Source: Neostapfia colusana
Lineage: Eukaryota > Streptophyta > Magnoliopsida > Poales > Poaceae
NCBI GenBank assembly: GCA_030760725.1
Contig: JASWHV010000008.1
Span: forward strand, 34,630,720-34,694,719
DNA: 64,000 bases
Direction: 5' to 3'
A program made the translations under genes and the position numbers. Positions 10,762 through 23,885 of this stretch are shown here, one piece after another. Position 1 is the stretch's first letter; each line of letters begins with the position of its first letter. The notes under the pieces were generated by a model. It saw nothing but the letters and a program-made list of their open reading frames with translations. It was not told the DNA's origin and did not search any database.

Positions 10762-13297
10762 CTACACGTTAATGAAACACTACATGTTAATTTGAATGCA
10801 ATGTGAATTTAGGGTAATACTTCTGCTATTAGTTTTAATAATCAGTCTCTAACACCTGGAACTCTGTTTAAGAATTTAAAGATCAACTGGTGTTGGTGGT
10901 TTGGCTTAGACTTAATCACATGGTTAAATGCTAAGTGGTCTTCCCCCCTTTTCCATATTAATCCCTCAGGTGGTTAAACAGGACAGGGGTGATCCAGAGC
11001 TCCAATGGAGCTGAGAATTTTTGTGTGAGTTCATTGTCACAAGAGAACCCTCTGGACCAAACACTAGCACTTTTCAAGGAGTGGTTTGCTCAGAATAATT
11101 CTCTTAGCAAATAAGCAAAGAAGAATTAATTCTGAGGTAATACCCCTGTTCATGCCCAACATAGTGAACTACAATTTCAATTATAGCTCATAGAGTTGGC
11201 ATGAATTTTCCTAGCATTTTTTGAGCTAAGATTTGCCCAGAACTGAATTTCCAAGTTTTGGAAATTCTCTGAAATGTTTCTGTATTCAAATGAACACAGC
11301 ACCTTCAAATTTGAATTGCTCTGACCAAATCAACTCTAAATGGTCTGAAACTTTTACAGGGGTTCACTAATGTCCTAAAGAACATTCTGGCAAAATTTGG
11401 GGATTTTTGGATGCACCAAACTCCCTCTAAAATTCTTTTGCTGAAAAGATTTAAAGAATTCTCCAGAATTAATTAATGGGTTTCATACAAATTGGGTTTC
11501 AGATTTGGATTGTAATCTGTTAGAGGAATCCAACAAAATTTGTTTCATGATTTTTGGGTTCTCCTACCCCAAGTTGTGGTCCTCCAAAGTTTGAACTACA
11601 AACTGGACATTTCAAAATATTTAAATCCTGCGGGTGGGACCCACTCCTCGAGCCGGCCCACTCAGAATGCGGCCACACCGCGGCCCACGGGGTTTTACCC
11701 GCGCTGCCACACCGTATCCCGGCCGCAAACCGATCCCCGCGCGAGATCAGAGGCTGACCGGTGGACCCGGCCTCCCTTCGTCTACCTCGCGCCCTCCCGC
11801 AGCTCCCGCGGCGGCGCTTCGCTGGAGCGCTCGCCGCCGGGCGTTTCACCGCCCGACCTTCGACGAAACTTACCGCCTGTGCCTAAGTCGACTCGGAGAA
11901 CATACTGGTGCCCTCACCGGAGCTCGGCAATGGCCGGAACTATGCCCGCGACGGTGGCAGAGCCTCCCTCTACTCCGGCGACGTTGCCCAGGCTACTCCG
12001 GGCCTTATTTCTCAAGCGGTTTACTCCTACAGCTCCGCCGTGGCATGCTGCGCACGGATATGAGCTCGGTTGGCCATGGAACTGGCCGGAACTAGGACCT
12101 CACTGTCGACCTAGGCCCGATATCGGCTGTTGCTCGAAAAACTTGAATATCAGCGCAAAGATTCGACGGTTTTTGATGGTTTTGGATCCTAGATGGCCGT
12201 GGGGACGTGTAGAACATGTGCTCGGCTTGGTTTACGCCGTGCAGGACCAATCGCCGCGAATTTCAGAATGTCTGCTTACTCGTTTTTGTTGAACACTGAG
12301 GACTAGACGGGGAAATACTCCCCCTAAAAAGCATGGAAGAGGGTAGGGTCTTCACCGTGAGTTCGAGCAGTCCCCGGCGCGTATCTTTGCTGTTGAGCTC
12401 CGGTCGCGAGGTCGCCTGGATCAACGGTGCGACGAGGAGCCGAGGGGAGCAGCTGGTGCCGTTTTTCCTTTCGGGTAGAAACGGGCAGAGCGGAGGAGAT
12501 GATGCCGGCTCACGTGGGCTGGGCACTTAAACCGCGTCGTCCACGCGTGCGCTCGGTCGCCGAGCCGGAGGTGGCGAGGTGAGGCGGTCGGACGCCGGTG
12601 CGGTCCGCAGCTGGCGCGAAGTGTTCGACCGGTGTTGGGAGAAAACAGCCACGCTCAGTTTGGGAAACAGTTCCCCCACTGACTTGTGGGCCCCCTCTCC
12701 CCCTAATCCTCCTTTTCCAAATTCCTCTGTAAATATCTCAGCTACTCACAATTTAATGTGAGACTTAGTCACCAAGTCTTTGTTTGAATTTGAATTCCCA
12801 AATTTGAACTATGTTTGGCTAAATTTGCTGCATGTTTAAGCTGAAATTCAAATTCAGTTTTGAATTCTTGCAAATTTAGCTCTTGACAAGATGAACTCCA
12901 ATGAGGATGAAAATTGGTGGGCTTACTCAGAAAAATGTGCTGAGTTTGAATATGAAGCTAACTTTTGAATTTGAGTGATGAAAGTTGCTACAATTTGAAT
13001 TTACATTCAAATTGGCCTCATTTTCAAATGCCTCAAAAAGTGCCTCAAAACGTGTTGGATTTCTATGAAACTTGGACTGAACCTTCCCAAGACCTTTTAA
13101 GTTCTAGGGGTGAGCTCAACCTCTCATGTTCATGTGTCCAAATCCCACTTTGTGAAAAGGAAGACTTTCCCCTCTAATCACTCTTTTGATTGAGGTTACT
13201 TGCCCTTCACAATATTTCCTAAGGTTTCCACAACAAAAACTGTGGTGTTGTGAGGTGAAGAAAAGTTTTTACAAGTCCCTTTTCTTGGGCTTTTACA

Positions 13298-13340
13298 TCC
13301 CTCCCCCTTTAAAAGAATCTCGTCCCAAGATTATAAAAGA
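13298..13340 (-). other. Polypurine tract and conserved hairpin of A
   Basis: On the minus strand the sequence next to the LTR is AAAGGGGGAGGGA, preceded by a weak inverted repeat (aatctt ggga cgagatt). Plus-strand DNA synthesis would start here. The hairpin recurs in B, C and D. Confidence 0.7.
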
Positions 13341-13363
13341 AGAGATAGCGATGTAATAGGGAC

Positions 13364-14508
13364 TTACCCGTGTTGAGAAGCCATGAACTCCGGGTAATTT
13401 GAGCGAAGGAACTCCTCGCTCTCCCACGTCGCTTCTTCAGCGGTGTGGTTGCTCCAGAGTATCTTGTAGAACCACAACGTTCTGCTACACGTGGTTCGGG
13501 CTTTCTCATCAAGAATTCCCACCGGATACTCATCATATGTTAAATCCGGTTTCAGCTCGCCGATGTCTTCAGTAGGAACAGCAGCTGTATGCTTCAAGCA
13601 TTTTCGCAGTTGCGAAACATGGAAAACATCATGGACACCAGCAAGAGATGCCGGTAACTCCAATCGATACGCCGTTGGTCCGCACTTCTCGGTGATAGCA
13701 TAGGGTCCAATGAAACGAGGAGCGAGCTTCCCCTTGACACCGAACCGGTGCACGCCTTTCATCGGAGACACACGGAGGTACACGTGTTCCCCAACGTCAA
13801 AGTGCAACGGTCTATGCCTCTTATCAGCGTAGCTCTTCTGTCGGGATTGAGCAGCCTTCAAGTTAGCTTGAATCACCCGAACGCGCTCTTCGGCGTCGTT
13901 CACTACATCAACCCCGAATGTGACCCTTTCACCGGACTCGCACCAATTTAATGGGGTGCGGCATTTACGACCGTAGAGAGCTTCGTAGGGTGCCATCTTG
14001 ATACTTGCCTGATAGCCATTGTTGTACGAGAATTCTGCCAATGGTAAGTGATCATCCCAGTTCCTACCATGGTGGATGGCACATGCTCTCAACATGTCTT
14101 CTAATACTTGGTTCACCCTCTCTGTCTGGCCATCTGTCTGAGGGTGATAGGCGGAGCTCCTGATCAACTTAGTGCCCAATGCAGCGTGTAGCTGCTCCCA
14201 AAAGCGAGATACAAATAATGCACCTCGATCTGAGACGATGGTCTTGGGTACCCCGTATAGGCACAGAATCTTCGCTATGTACAGCTCCGCATATTTGCTG
14301 GCACTGTAACGTGTATTTACCGGGATGAAGTGAGCCGTCTTAGTTAACCGATCAACGATTACCCATATGGAATCATGCTTGTTGGATGTTAGGGGTAACC
14401 CCACAATGAAATCCATGCTCACATCTTCCCATTTCCATGCCGGGATCTTCAGGGGTTGCAACAGCCCTGATTTCTTCATGTGATCCGCTTTCACTCATCG
14501 GCACGTAT
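13364..14508 (-). pseudogene. Element A pol, integrase core to chromodomain
   Basis: This continues the A polyprotein after the B insertion. It has the integrase core with MDFIVGLP, IVSDRGALFVSRFW and SSAYHPQTDGQTERVN (the D,D,E acids), the GPY/F-like RFIGPYAITEKCG, and a C-terminal chromodomain around LWFYKILWSNHTAEEATW. Chromodomains of this type tether integration to modified histones. The frame is open except for a TGA at 14495-14497 just after the CR of the zinc finger, next to the B insertion point. The 5' part is at 57457-59961. Confidence 0.85.
14504..14508. repeat. Target-site duplication of B, left copy (CGTAT)
   Basis: The five bases cgtat directly precede the left LTR of B. They recur at 57457-57461 directly after the right LTR. 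They belong to the integrase codons of element A. Confidence 0.9.
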
Positions 14509-17500
14509 TGTCACACCCGGTTTTTCCGAAGAACAACCAAGTGAATATCACATGTATGCCAGGATCATTTTCTCATACATGTGATGACAAATAGTGAAGC
14601 ATCATTTATTACAAGCCAGGTGTCGAATATAAGTAAGTCTTACATAGTAAATGTCTCGATGGACAATAATAAGTTCATCACAAGTGAATAAACTAGCAGC
14701 GGAATATTATTCTTGAGGGCTCCATCACAGGCGTTGCCCGGGGGTCTCCATGAATCTAGAAACCTTCTTCGGGTCCAAAGTCTTGGTCATTATACACCAC
14801 CTCATTATCTTGACCTGAGCAGCAATATAAACCAACAAATATGCAAGGTTGAGTACCAATGGTACTCAGCAAGTGTGGGAAAATTATGTCATGTATGGCT
14901 AGAACAAGGAGAGGTTGAACTCATGGTTAAAGCACTATGCAATTAATACCTATCACCTTATCTTATTAAGCACCTACATTACTACACAGGTGAAATGGTC
15001 CCAATCTCCCTTCCCATCATCATAACCAAATAACCATAACATCATTTTCAAATGTTAAGCTCCCCGCTTAACATCCTCAACTTCCAAAACCATCACTCCT
15101 CTAATCATGAATAAGTCCAAGCCGCTCTTGACCATGAGCACTGCTGTCATGACAGTTTTTGACTCTGCAGAGTTTGTACCACTGTACCCACATGTAGTGA
15201 TTTCATCCCCCGTTACCGGGTGGACTAAAAGAACCTCCATTATGCCAGTGGCTACGAACCACATTCACACTTCCCAGGTGTGTAGCCAAGAGATCACTAC
15301 GAAGCCTTTACAAAGGGATTCCCGACGAGCGTGGGCCCACTGAGGTTTTACTCCTAACAGCATACAAGAGGCTCCAACCCCGCTGCAGTGGCCCCCTCTT
15401 GAGCCTTGCGGTTCATATGGTAGTCTAGCTGACACCTATTCCCCGCACCATCCAACACACCCATACTACGCCGGGGATACACCTAATTAATTGGCCAAAC
15501 TGCCCCATCTCAGCATGTGGTTGGCACTGTAAAGCCAGGTTACATGCTCCATGAACCGGTCCTTAGGATCCAGGCAAGTACCAAACACAAACCCGAGTCT
15601 CGTGCACCCAGCACACAACCAAAACATCCAACTTGCCTTGATCCCTACCTCTACATAACTCACAATATCTCATTCAAGAGTATGGTAAAATAAACTGATG
15701 ATCTCATATCCCAAACATCCCATTCTAAGCATGGCTAAGCATATGCATAATAATAAATGACATGATAAAATAAATCCCAACCCAAGCTACAAGGAAACAG
15801 GGTAATGCAATTCTAGGGAAACTTCCTAGCATAGGTTTCATATATAACTTGACAATGCAAATAATTCTATCTACACATCCTAGCATAGGATCAAAGTGGT
15901 CAAGGACACTTGCCTCCTTCCTGCTGCTCTTGGAATGGGTAGTCCTGATCTTGGAAAGGAATAACTTGCTCTTGAGCAGGTTCTACATCATACCATCACA
16001 CATAGCAAAAGAAAAACAACAATCCATAAGACATAGTTCACACTTCCACTTCATACAAACCACACATTCATATTTATGAAAGTCATTCACCATTATATGT
16101 GTTGTGGTTACTCTATGTGTGTTGATTTGTGGCTTGCATACACTTTTAATCATGTGTATATGATTCCTACTTTGGTGTTCACATTTATACTTACCTACTA
16201 TATATATATGAGTTTCCAATTTAAATAAATTCCTTATATTCAACTACTACACCTTTTTACTACCAAGTATGTATGAAAGATATTTTTCTTCTCCATATGT
16301 GCCTTCAAAAATTCTACCAACCCTAAACTGAATTCTTTGGATTTTAGAAACTCCATTTATCATTTACTAGTTGCTATATTTTCAGATTTATTTTCCTATG
16401 CATACATGTGTGCTTTATTATGAAATTAGTAATACACATCATCTAAACAGAATAGGTTCTGGTCCTAAATAATTTAATAACATATTTTGACCTTGGCCTC
16501 TGATGTAAACTATTTCACAATTATTTTCCCTATTTTCTAAAACTATTCATTACTTAAAAATGTGTCCCTAAATGTGAATAATAAATTAAACAGATTCAAT
16601 TCAACCCAAAATATGTTTTTGTCTCACTCCAAAGTTTCCTAAATACTGAGAAAGTCTTTAATTAAATTTTGACAATATGTTTGTCCCACTTTTTAATTTT
16701 TTAACACTAGCCACATATTCAATTTCCTAAATTAAATACTAAACAGGGCTAAAAAGGTAAACTCACCCCACTACAGGGTCTATAATATTATTTTCAGAAT
16801 TTCCAGGGGTATAACTACACTTATCAGAGGGGTTTTTCCTAATTTTTATTAAGTCCAGGGGCTAAAACTGATTTTTAAATGAATTTACATGATTTTCTGA
16901 AGTTCCAGGGGCTAGATCAGAAGTTTCCGGGGCTAGCTCTTATTTCCCGAGAACCCCAGGGGGTAGCCCGTAAGATTTCCAGTCTTTATAACGTGGGGCT
17001 GACGTGGACCGTCCGATTTTAAACCGACGGCTGAGATTATAACGTCGAACCGGTAGGTGGGGATTTAAACCCTACCGTGCGATTTAAAATAAACGGCGCA
17101 CAAGCTGCCACGTCGCTCTGATCGAACGCGGGCGGCGCTGCCGGCGGCGCACGGCGGCGGGAAGCGGCGATCTCGAAGGAGACTTTCGGATCTTCGAGAG
17201 TTCTTCCTAGAACTGTGATTTTATAGCATAGATCGGTGGAGGAGAGGTCGGGGATCTCACCTCGGGGGTTTTCTTGAGCTCGGAGGTCCTGGAAGGTGAT
17301 CGGCAACGAGGTCCGAGGTGAAATCACGGCGAGGCTCGTCGGCGCTGTGTTTACACCGCAAGTCACCAAGTTTTCTGCACCTGCAAGGTTCCCCGGAGGC
17401 GGTGGATCAAGACCAGCGAGTTAGATCGGAACTTCCGAGCTTAGATCGGCCAAAATTCGCCGGAGAAGTCTCGGTTCTCACCGGAGGAAAATTGGCAGAT

Positions 17501-17941
17501 CGCGTGGGAAAAACAGAATGAGGCCGGGGTTTTTATAGACGGGGAAAGGCGGCGGGGTGGTTTAGATCAAGTCCGCGTCGCCTACGAACAGAATTCAGCG
17601 GGGATACGCAGAAATCCCGATCGGTTTTGATTCGGGTGAGAGGGAGTCCGGCGCGGCGCGAGGTAGAAGACGAGCTGGTGGGTCCACCTGTCAGCGGAAG
17701 GAAACAGCGCGCGCGGCTGCAGGCTGGCGCGGTTGCTGGGTGGGCCTGCTGGTGGGTTTCGGCCCACTGGCCGGTTTTTTTCTGTTTTCTTTTTTTCTTT
17801 TTCTATTTCTTTTCTGTTTTGAGTTTAATTTGAATTCCAGTTTGAATTTGAATTTTTGCAAAACATGCAACACGTCCAAAAAATTTTAAATTCCCCTCTT
17901 AACATGATTTAGGGTCTTAACAAGAATTTTGGGGTGTTACA
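14509..17941 (-). mobile_element. 3' LTR of element B
   Basis: It runs tgtcacacccggttt... to ...ttttggggtgttaca. In the first 120 bases I count three differences from the other LTR. It contains the three exons of the LTR minigene, but with defects compared with the 5' LTR: the start codon is ACG (17339-17337) and the last exon has an early TAG (14758-14756). TATAAAAA lies at 17537-17530. A short TA run is at about 16199-16208, and AT-rich intron-like sequence fills 15990-17000. Confidence 0.9.
14756..17339 (-). pseudogene. LTR minigene, B 3' LTR copy (start lost, early stop)
   Basis: Same three-exon layout as at 54207-56852: first exon 17339-17261, middle exon 15982-15914, last exon 14814-14756. 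The splice-like borders are kept (donor GTGAG after the first exon, GC donor GCAAGT after the middle exon, AG acceptors). Differences are ACG in place of the start ATG, and a TAG after the motif FGPEEGF that cuts the last exon to about half. Because the 5' LTR copy is open, these look like changes after insertion, or a difference between the parent LTR copies. Confidence 0.5.
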
Positions 17942-17986
17942 GCTCTACCCACCTTAAAAGAAATCTCGTCCTCGAGATTGGTGGTT
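17942..17986 (-). other. Polypurine tract region and hairpin of B
   Basis: Minus-strand sense reads AATCTCGAGGACGAGATTT followed by CTTTTAAGGTGGGTAGAGC next to the LTR. The tract is less pure than in C and D, but the inverted repeat ATCTCG...CGAGAT is kept. Confidence 0.65.
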
Positions 17987-19702
17987 CTAAGAAAACAATT
18001 CCGGAAATTGTGCCTTTAGCTCATCTTCCCGCTCCCAGGTGGCTTCCTCTTCTGAGTGATGCTTCCACTGCACCTGGCACATCCGGATTCTTTTATTTCT
18101 GGTGAGGTGTTCCATTGTCTCGAAAATCTTGTATGGTTGCTCGGCATAGGACAAATCCTCAGCTACGTCCACTTCATTCATGGGCAACACCTCCTCAGGC
18201 GTCCTCAGGCATTTCTTGAGTTGTGACACATGGAATACATCGTGCACATCCGATAGATGAGCCGGTAACTCTAGTTGATACGCCACTTCGCCTTTCCTTT
18301 CCAGAACTTGAAAGGGTCCGATTTATCGAGGTGACAACTTCCCCTTCACCTTGAACCGACGAAGTCCTCGGATAGGGGACACCTTGAGATAGACATAGTC
18401 CCCCACGTTGAAAATGAGCTCTCTTCTTTGTACATCAGCATAACTCTTTTGGTGTGTCTGTGCTATCCTCAAATTGTTGCGAATTTCCCTTACCTTCGCC
18501 TCGGCTTCTTGTAGTACTTCTGGACCAAACACTTTACTTTCCCCTGTTTGGTTCCAAAATAGGGGAGTTCTGCACTTCCTCCCGTACAAAGCTTCAAACG
18601 GTGACATCTTCATACTAGCTTGATAGCTGTTGTTATAGGAAAACTCCGCATACGGTAAGTTCTTGTCCCAACTCCTATTGTTTTTGAGTGCACATGCCCT
18701 CAGCATATCTTCAAGGATCTGATTGGTTCTTTCCGTCTGCCCATCAGTTTGGGGATGGTAGGCAGAACTAAAGTTCAGATGGGTTCCCATGGTTTCGTGC
18801 AACTTCTGCCAGAACCTTGAGGTGAACTGTGTCCCTCGATCCGACACAATCTTCATTGGCACTCCATGGTAACACACGATCCTTGACATGTACAACTCTG
18901 CCAATTTGGATCCGCTGTAGCTTTCCTTCATGGGGATGAAGTGAGCTACCTTGGTTAGCCTATCAATGATGACCCATATCGAATCATATCCTGATTGGGT
19001 CCTAGGCAATCCCACGATGAAATTCATGCTGATTTCTTCCCATTTCCATTCAGGCACTTTGAGTGGTTGCAATAATCCCGCGGGTCGTTGATGTTCTGCT
19101 TTTACCAACTGACATGTGTCACATAGAGCAACATGTTCCGCGACATCTCGCTTCATGCCATACCACCAATACCTGCTTTTGAGGTCCTGGTACATCTTCG
19201 TACTCCCAGGATGAATGGAATAGTCAGAATCGTGAGCCTCCTTCAAAATCAATTCACGAATCTCCTTTACTTCAGGCACATAGATTCTTTTCCCGTGCCA
19301 CACCGTTCCTTGTTCATCCTCTCTAAAACCCGGAGCTTTATTTTCCATGATGAGTTGTCTGATCTCTCGTATCTTCTCATCATTCTTTTGACCCCCGCGT
19401 ATGTCTCGCTCTAGTGTGGAGTCCACTTCCATGGCGATGGCTTCACCACTATTTACTAGACATAGATTGAGCCTTATAACCTCGTCCTTCAATTCTGCAG
19501 GCATGTCCTTCAAGCTCAACTTATTGACCTGCACTTTCCGACTCAAAGCATCGGCCACGACGTTTGCTTTCCCAAGATGATAGTTGATGCCCACATCAAA
19601 GTCATTGATTAGCTCTAACCATCTCCTTTGTCTGAGGTTGAGGTCTGGCTGTGTGAAAATGTACTTCAAACTCTTATGATCCGTATATATCTCGGTCCTC
19701 TT
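17987..19702 (-). pseudogene. Element B pol, RNase H end to chromodomain
   Basis: This resumes after the C insertion with EIYTDHKSLKYIFTQ (RNase H), then the GKANVVADALSRK linker and the integrase zinc finger (H...H...CDTCQLVK near 19100). The integrase core follows with MNFIVGLP, IVSDRGTQFTSRFW and SSAYHPQTDGQTER, and after it the chromodomain (CQVQWKHHSEEEATW). A TAA at 18325-18323 interrupts the GPY/F-like motif (PR, stop, IGPF). The first catalytic Asp region reads MNFIVG rather than MDFIVG, so one catalytic acid appears substituted. Both changes mean integrase of this copy should be inactive. Confidence 0.85.
19698..19702. repeat. Target-site duplication of C, left copy (CTCTT)
   Basis: ctctt precedes the left LTR of C and recurs at 34549-34553. 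It lies in the RNase H codons of B (WRHYLMGK on one side, RTEIYTDHKS on the other). Confidence 0.9.
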
Positions 19703-19959
19703 TGTGGCGGACCGGAATCCGCTCATCCAGAATCGCAGAGGGTGGTGCCACGCGATGCGACACCCGACAGCACACGTCATAAGAACATAATATATTACAT
19801 GGGAAAACAACTGAAACTGTACAAACAGGTACAAACTTCAGTTACAACTATTGTTTATATTACACAGCGGAAGACTACACTATACAACTCACGCCCATCT
19901 ATTTAGCAAAAGTTGGTTGCCCAGCCCTAGGGCAACCCACACTAGCTGCACTCCTTAGC

Positions 19960-20057
19960 TCAGCACGGCGTGTACGGCTCCCACTCAGCCGTGGTCCCCG
20001 ACGGAGGGTAACCCTCGCCGGTGGACTCGTACTCCGAGTCCGTGGGTGTCTCCTCAC
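19960..20057 (-). CDS. LTR minigene, terminal exon (C 3' LTR)
   Basis: After gtgtttttcag, a phase-1 exon encodes EETPTDSEYES, a Gly/Pro/Thr stretch, then AEWEPYTPC and TGA. It joins in frame to the middle exon at 21159-21082 across a 1024-base interval with GC and AG ends. It shares acidic, Thr/Pro-rich character and the EWE motif with the D exon. Confidence 0.5.
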
Positions 20058-21081
20058 CTGAAAAACACTTAAGCAGCAACCATGAGCACGAAGGCTCAGC
20101 AAGGCTTAACCGACTCACCTAAGCATGAAACTCTACATGAGGTATACCAAGACATAGGTTGGTAGCATTTTAGCAAAACGACACGCCTACAAGTTCATCC
20201 TTAGTTCATCTTTTAGCAACAAATTAACAGTTCATGAAATCTGAAATTTAGTAAGCAGTATTTGGTAGCAAACATGTAGCAATACAATTAAATCAACCAG
20301 CAATATTGAATCAACATGTTTCATCCATTAATCTACGTTACGACGCAGTGAACAAGCAGTATTCGTCACCGCGAGGGACGGCGAATCGACTCGATATACA
20401 CCTGCAGGGAAAACCCAAAGAGCACGTCACGTACGCCCACCCGTGGAGCTGCACAGCACGCTCACTCGATGTCGTACGGGACAACCTTTCACCCAACAGC
20501 CCAAACGTCGAACCGGTCGCACCGAAAAGAGCAGGAGGTTCCCCACACGGAGCATCTCTCTATGCCCGTTGGCAGATTTCCACCTTGCTGCCCTCAACCT
20601 ACACCTATAAATCGGTGTGCTATTCCTCGACGCCCGGAGGTTTAGGCTACATCGGTTTATCGGGGCCCATATATCCGATATGCCTTCGGTACGTTCAATA
20701 CTTGTTCAGCAGGGCCGCACACGGATCGGTCCTCAATCGACACGGGCAGAGCTGCGCCCACAAGACTCTCTCTTGCTGCGCCCTAGCCCCTGCCTAGTCT
20801 CATTTTTATTACTAAAGTGATCTCACATCACTCAACCGAACCCGTGTGTCCCAAGCCTATCTCGCGAGTAGATTCCAACTACTCGACTTGTACCGAAGTC
20901 CTATGACTCATTAAGCATAGCCTGTCTACTCGAGGTCCTTGACACTACCCTCACTCTTTTAGGAACCTTTGGTTATGCAAGTGGGGTTTCATTCATCCTA
21001 TACCTAATGCACATACATACTTCATATGACACATGTAAACAAAGTAAGATTTATAAAGGGTTAATGCAAACCGGGGCTTGC

Positions 21082-21159
21082 CTTGTTGCTGCTGGTCAGG
21101 AGTTAGTTCTTCGTCCGGAAGGAGGAAGTCCAGCACTTCCGGAGTCTCTTCTTCAACGG
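21082..21159 (-). CDS. LTR minigene, middle exon (C 3' LTR)
   Basis: A 78-base exon lies between acceptor-like gtgtag and the donor G-GCAAGC. Its motifs are VEEETPEVLDF and DQQQQG. Compared with the D exon, VEEE, PEVLDF, DQ and QQG are kept, with base differences mainly at third positions. An in-frame TAA directly upstream means the exon needs splicing, or a non-AUG start, to be translated. The first exon of this family could not be identified. Confidence 0.5.
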
Positions 21160-23885
21160 CTACACGTTAATGAAATACTATACGTTAATTTAGATGCAAA
21201 TGTGAGTTTTAGAGTAAAACTTCTACTATTGGTTCTAATAACCAGCCTCTAACCCTGGAACTTTGTTTAAGAATTTAAATATGAACTGGTGTTGGTGGTT
21301 TGGCTTGGACTTAGTCACATGGTTAAATGCTAAGTGGTTTTCCCCCTTTTCCATCTTAATCCCTTAAGTGGGTAAACAGGACAGGGGTGATCTAGAGCTC
21401 CAATGGAGCTGAGAATTTTCGTATGAGTTCCTTGTCACAAGAAAACCCTCTGGACCAAACCTTAGCACTTTTCATGGAGTTTGCTCAGAATAATTTCCTT
21501 AGCAAATAAGCAAGGAAGAACTTATTCTGAGGTAATACCCCTGTTCATACACAACTTAGTGAACTATAATTTCAATTATAGCTCCTAGAGTTTGCATGAA
21601 TTTTCCTAGCATTTTTGGAGTCAAGGTTTGCCCAGAATTGAATTTCCAAGTTTTGGAAATTCTCTGAAAATGTTTCTGTATTCAAATGAACACAGCACCT
21701 TCCAATTTGAATTGCTCTGACCAAATCAACTCCAAATGGTCTGAAACTTTTACAGGGGTTTACTAATGTCCTAAAGAACATCCTGGCAAAATTTGGGGAT
21801 TTTTGGATGAACCAAACTCCCTCTAAAATTCTTTTGCTAAAAAGATTTAAAGAATTTTCCAGAATTAATTAATGGGTTTCATACAAATTGGGTTGTATAT
21901 TTGAACAGAGCTAGGCAATATGAATCCAACCCAATTTGAATCACAAAATTTGGAGCTTCCTAGCAAAAGCTATGGAGCTCTAAAGTTTGAGGAATTTCTG
22001 GAATTTGAATTAATCGGGAAAAGTTTAAATTTCTGACAGCGGGCCCGGCTCCCACGTGTCATCACCTCGGCTGCGCCACACGGGGCCACAGGATTGTTTT
22101 CCGCGCGTTCACAGCCGATCCGGTGCAACAGAAAATCCTCATCCTGTGCCACGAGGGACTGACGAGCGGGCCCGGCCGGCTCGTCTTCTTCCTCGCGCCC
22201 GCCCCTTTTCCCGCGCCGCCCCCTCGCCGGCACACTTCCGAAGCTCGCCGGACTCGGTCTCCCGACCGCCTCCCGGCCGGAAACTCGCCGCCTGGGCCTA
22301 CTTTCGCGCGCTGAACACGCTGGTACCGCCTGCTCCGGCCGGCGATGGCCCTAACCTAGCCGGCGACGGTGCTGCGGCTCAGCAACCCTTCGGTCACGTT
22401 GCCCGGACAGTTTAGCCCGCCAAAACATCGGTGGATCGGCGCTATAGCACCAGTGGGTGCTAGGGAAGCTTGTCATGGTGGTGAGACTGCCCGGAGAGGG
22501 CTCTATCCTAGGTCTCATCGTGAGCCCGAACTTTCCCGCCATAATCGCGGCTGGAAAACCGGGAAATACGCCGGCTACAGCTAAAATTACGCTAGGGTTG
22601 CGAAGCAAACTTGGGCGCCGTCAAGTCTAGCTCCTGTGTGCACAGTTTAGTGAACTGATGCCGAGAAGGGAGTGGGAATTCGGAGGTCTCATACCGGAAC
22701 GTTGTTCTGTGGTCGCCGACGGAGTTTCTCCAAATTCTTGCTCAACGGTTCTCGGTTGGTCCTGTGGTTTGGGTGGGAGCAGCGGTGCTCACCGGCGCGT
22801 CCGAGACTGTCCTTGCTCAGCCGTGAAAGGCCCTCTGTTGGGCTATCACCGTGAGCCGAGTGGTGGCGGTTTCTCGGGTATTGCTCGGAAACATGGAGCT
22901 AAGGCTGGGGAAGGGCCGAACTCGACTGCTCTCGTGCCGAGGAGGTAGAGGACGAGCAGCTGGTGTAGTTTTGTGGCTAGGAGCGGCGCTGCTCGCGGTG
23001 AATTTCCGGGTTTCGATCAAACGAAGTCGGCGGCGTGCGCTCGGTCGTTTTCTTGGGCAACAGAACACGGCGCCTCTGTTCAGCGGTGTAGGTGCGTGAT
23101 GATCGGCGGAAGCAGCTGGCCAGCGCGAGGGAGGAAGCAGGAGCTGGCTGCGTCGCCTCACGCGGGGGCGTCCGAAGGATCGGCTCGGTGGCACGCCGGA
23201 AGCGTTTGCTTCGGTGAGAAGCCAAACCCGTTCAGCTGAAACCAATTTTCCCCCACTGAAATGTGGGTCCCTCTCCCCTCTAATCCCCTTTCCAATTCTT
23301 TTTATTTCTGTTGGCACTCAATTATCTCCAGCTACTCACAATTTAATGTGAGACTTAGTCACCAAGTCTTTGTTTGAATTTGAATTCTCAAATTCAAACT
23401 TTGTTTGGTTAAATTTGCTTCATATTTAAACTGAAATTCAAATTCAGTTTTGAATTCTAGCAAATTTAGCTCGTGACAAGATGAGCTCCAATGGGGATGA
23501 AAATTGGTGGGTTTACTCAGAAAAATGTGCTGAGTATAGATATGGAGCTAACTTTTGAATTTGGATGATGAAAGTTGCTGCAATTTGAATTTACATTCAA
23601 ATTGGCCTCTTTTTGAAATAACCCAAAAGTGCCTCAAAAATTGTTGAATTTGCATGAGCTTTGGACTGAACCTTCCAAAGACTTTTTAAATCCTAGGGGC
23701 GAGCTCAACCTCTCATGCTCATGTGTAGAAACCCTACATTGTGAAAGTGAAGGCTTTCCCCTCTAATCATTCTTTTGATGGAGGCCACTTGCTCTTCACA
23801 ATATTTCACAATCTACCCACAACAAAACTGTTGTGTTTTGAGGTGCATAAAAATTTTTGCAAGTCCCTTTTCTTGGGCTTTTACA

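Larger units (their letters stand above)
9302..13297 (-). mobile_element. 3' LTR of element A
   Basis: It runs tgtggcagaccggaatccgc... to ...cttgggcttttaca, about 4.0 kb, and matches both LTRs of element C over its length. The 3' U5 side faces left. The GC-rich middle (about 11640-12660) differs most from C. The 5 bases at 9297-9301 (cgggg) should be repeated beyond the missing 5' LTR. It contains two exons of the LTR minigene (see separate entries). Confidence 0.85.
19703..23885 (-). mobile_element. 3' LTR of element C
   Basis: It runs tgtggcggaccggaatccgc... to ...cttgggcttttaca. In LTR sense the U3 lies on the right (23.2-23.9 kb), followed by a GC-rich part (about 22.0-23.2 kb), AT-rich sequence, and the two exon-like blocks of the LTR minigene (21159-21082 and 20057-19960). 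Long open frames in the GC-rich part on both strands, up to 166 codons, show no recognisable domain and are treated as by-products of composition. Confidence 0.9.

Noticed and set aside
13491..13703. Plus-strand frames opposite pol (also 24079, 26641, 59006 and others)
   Set aside because: They are shadows of the conserved pol codons on the other strand and recur wherever pol recurs.
14509..17941. Solo LTR
   Set aside because: The left flank cgtat has no partner at 17942 but matches the base run after the distant LTR at 57457. It is one end of a nested element.
22817..23317. 166-codon minus-strand frame in the C LTR (and copy at 33480-33980)
   Set aside because: GC-rich U3/R sequence with Arg/Pro/Ser composition, no family. 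Frames on the other strand are equally open. It could contain the missing first exon of the C minigene, but I could not show this.
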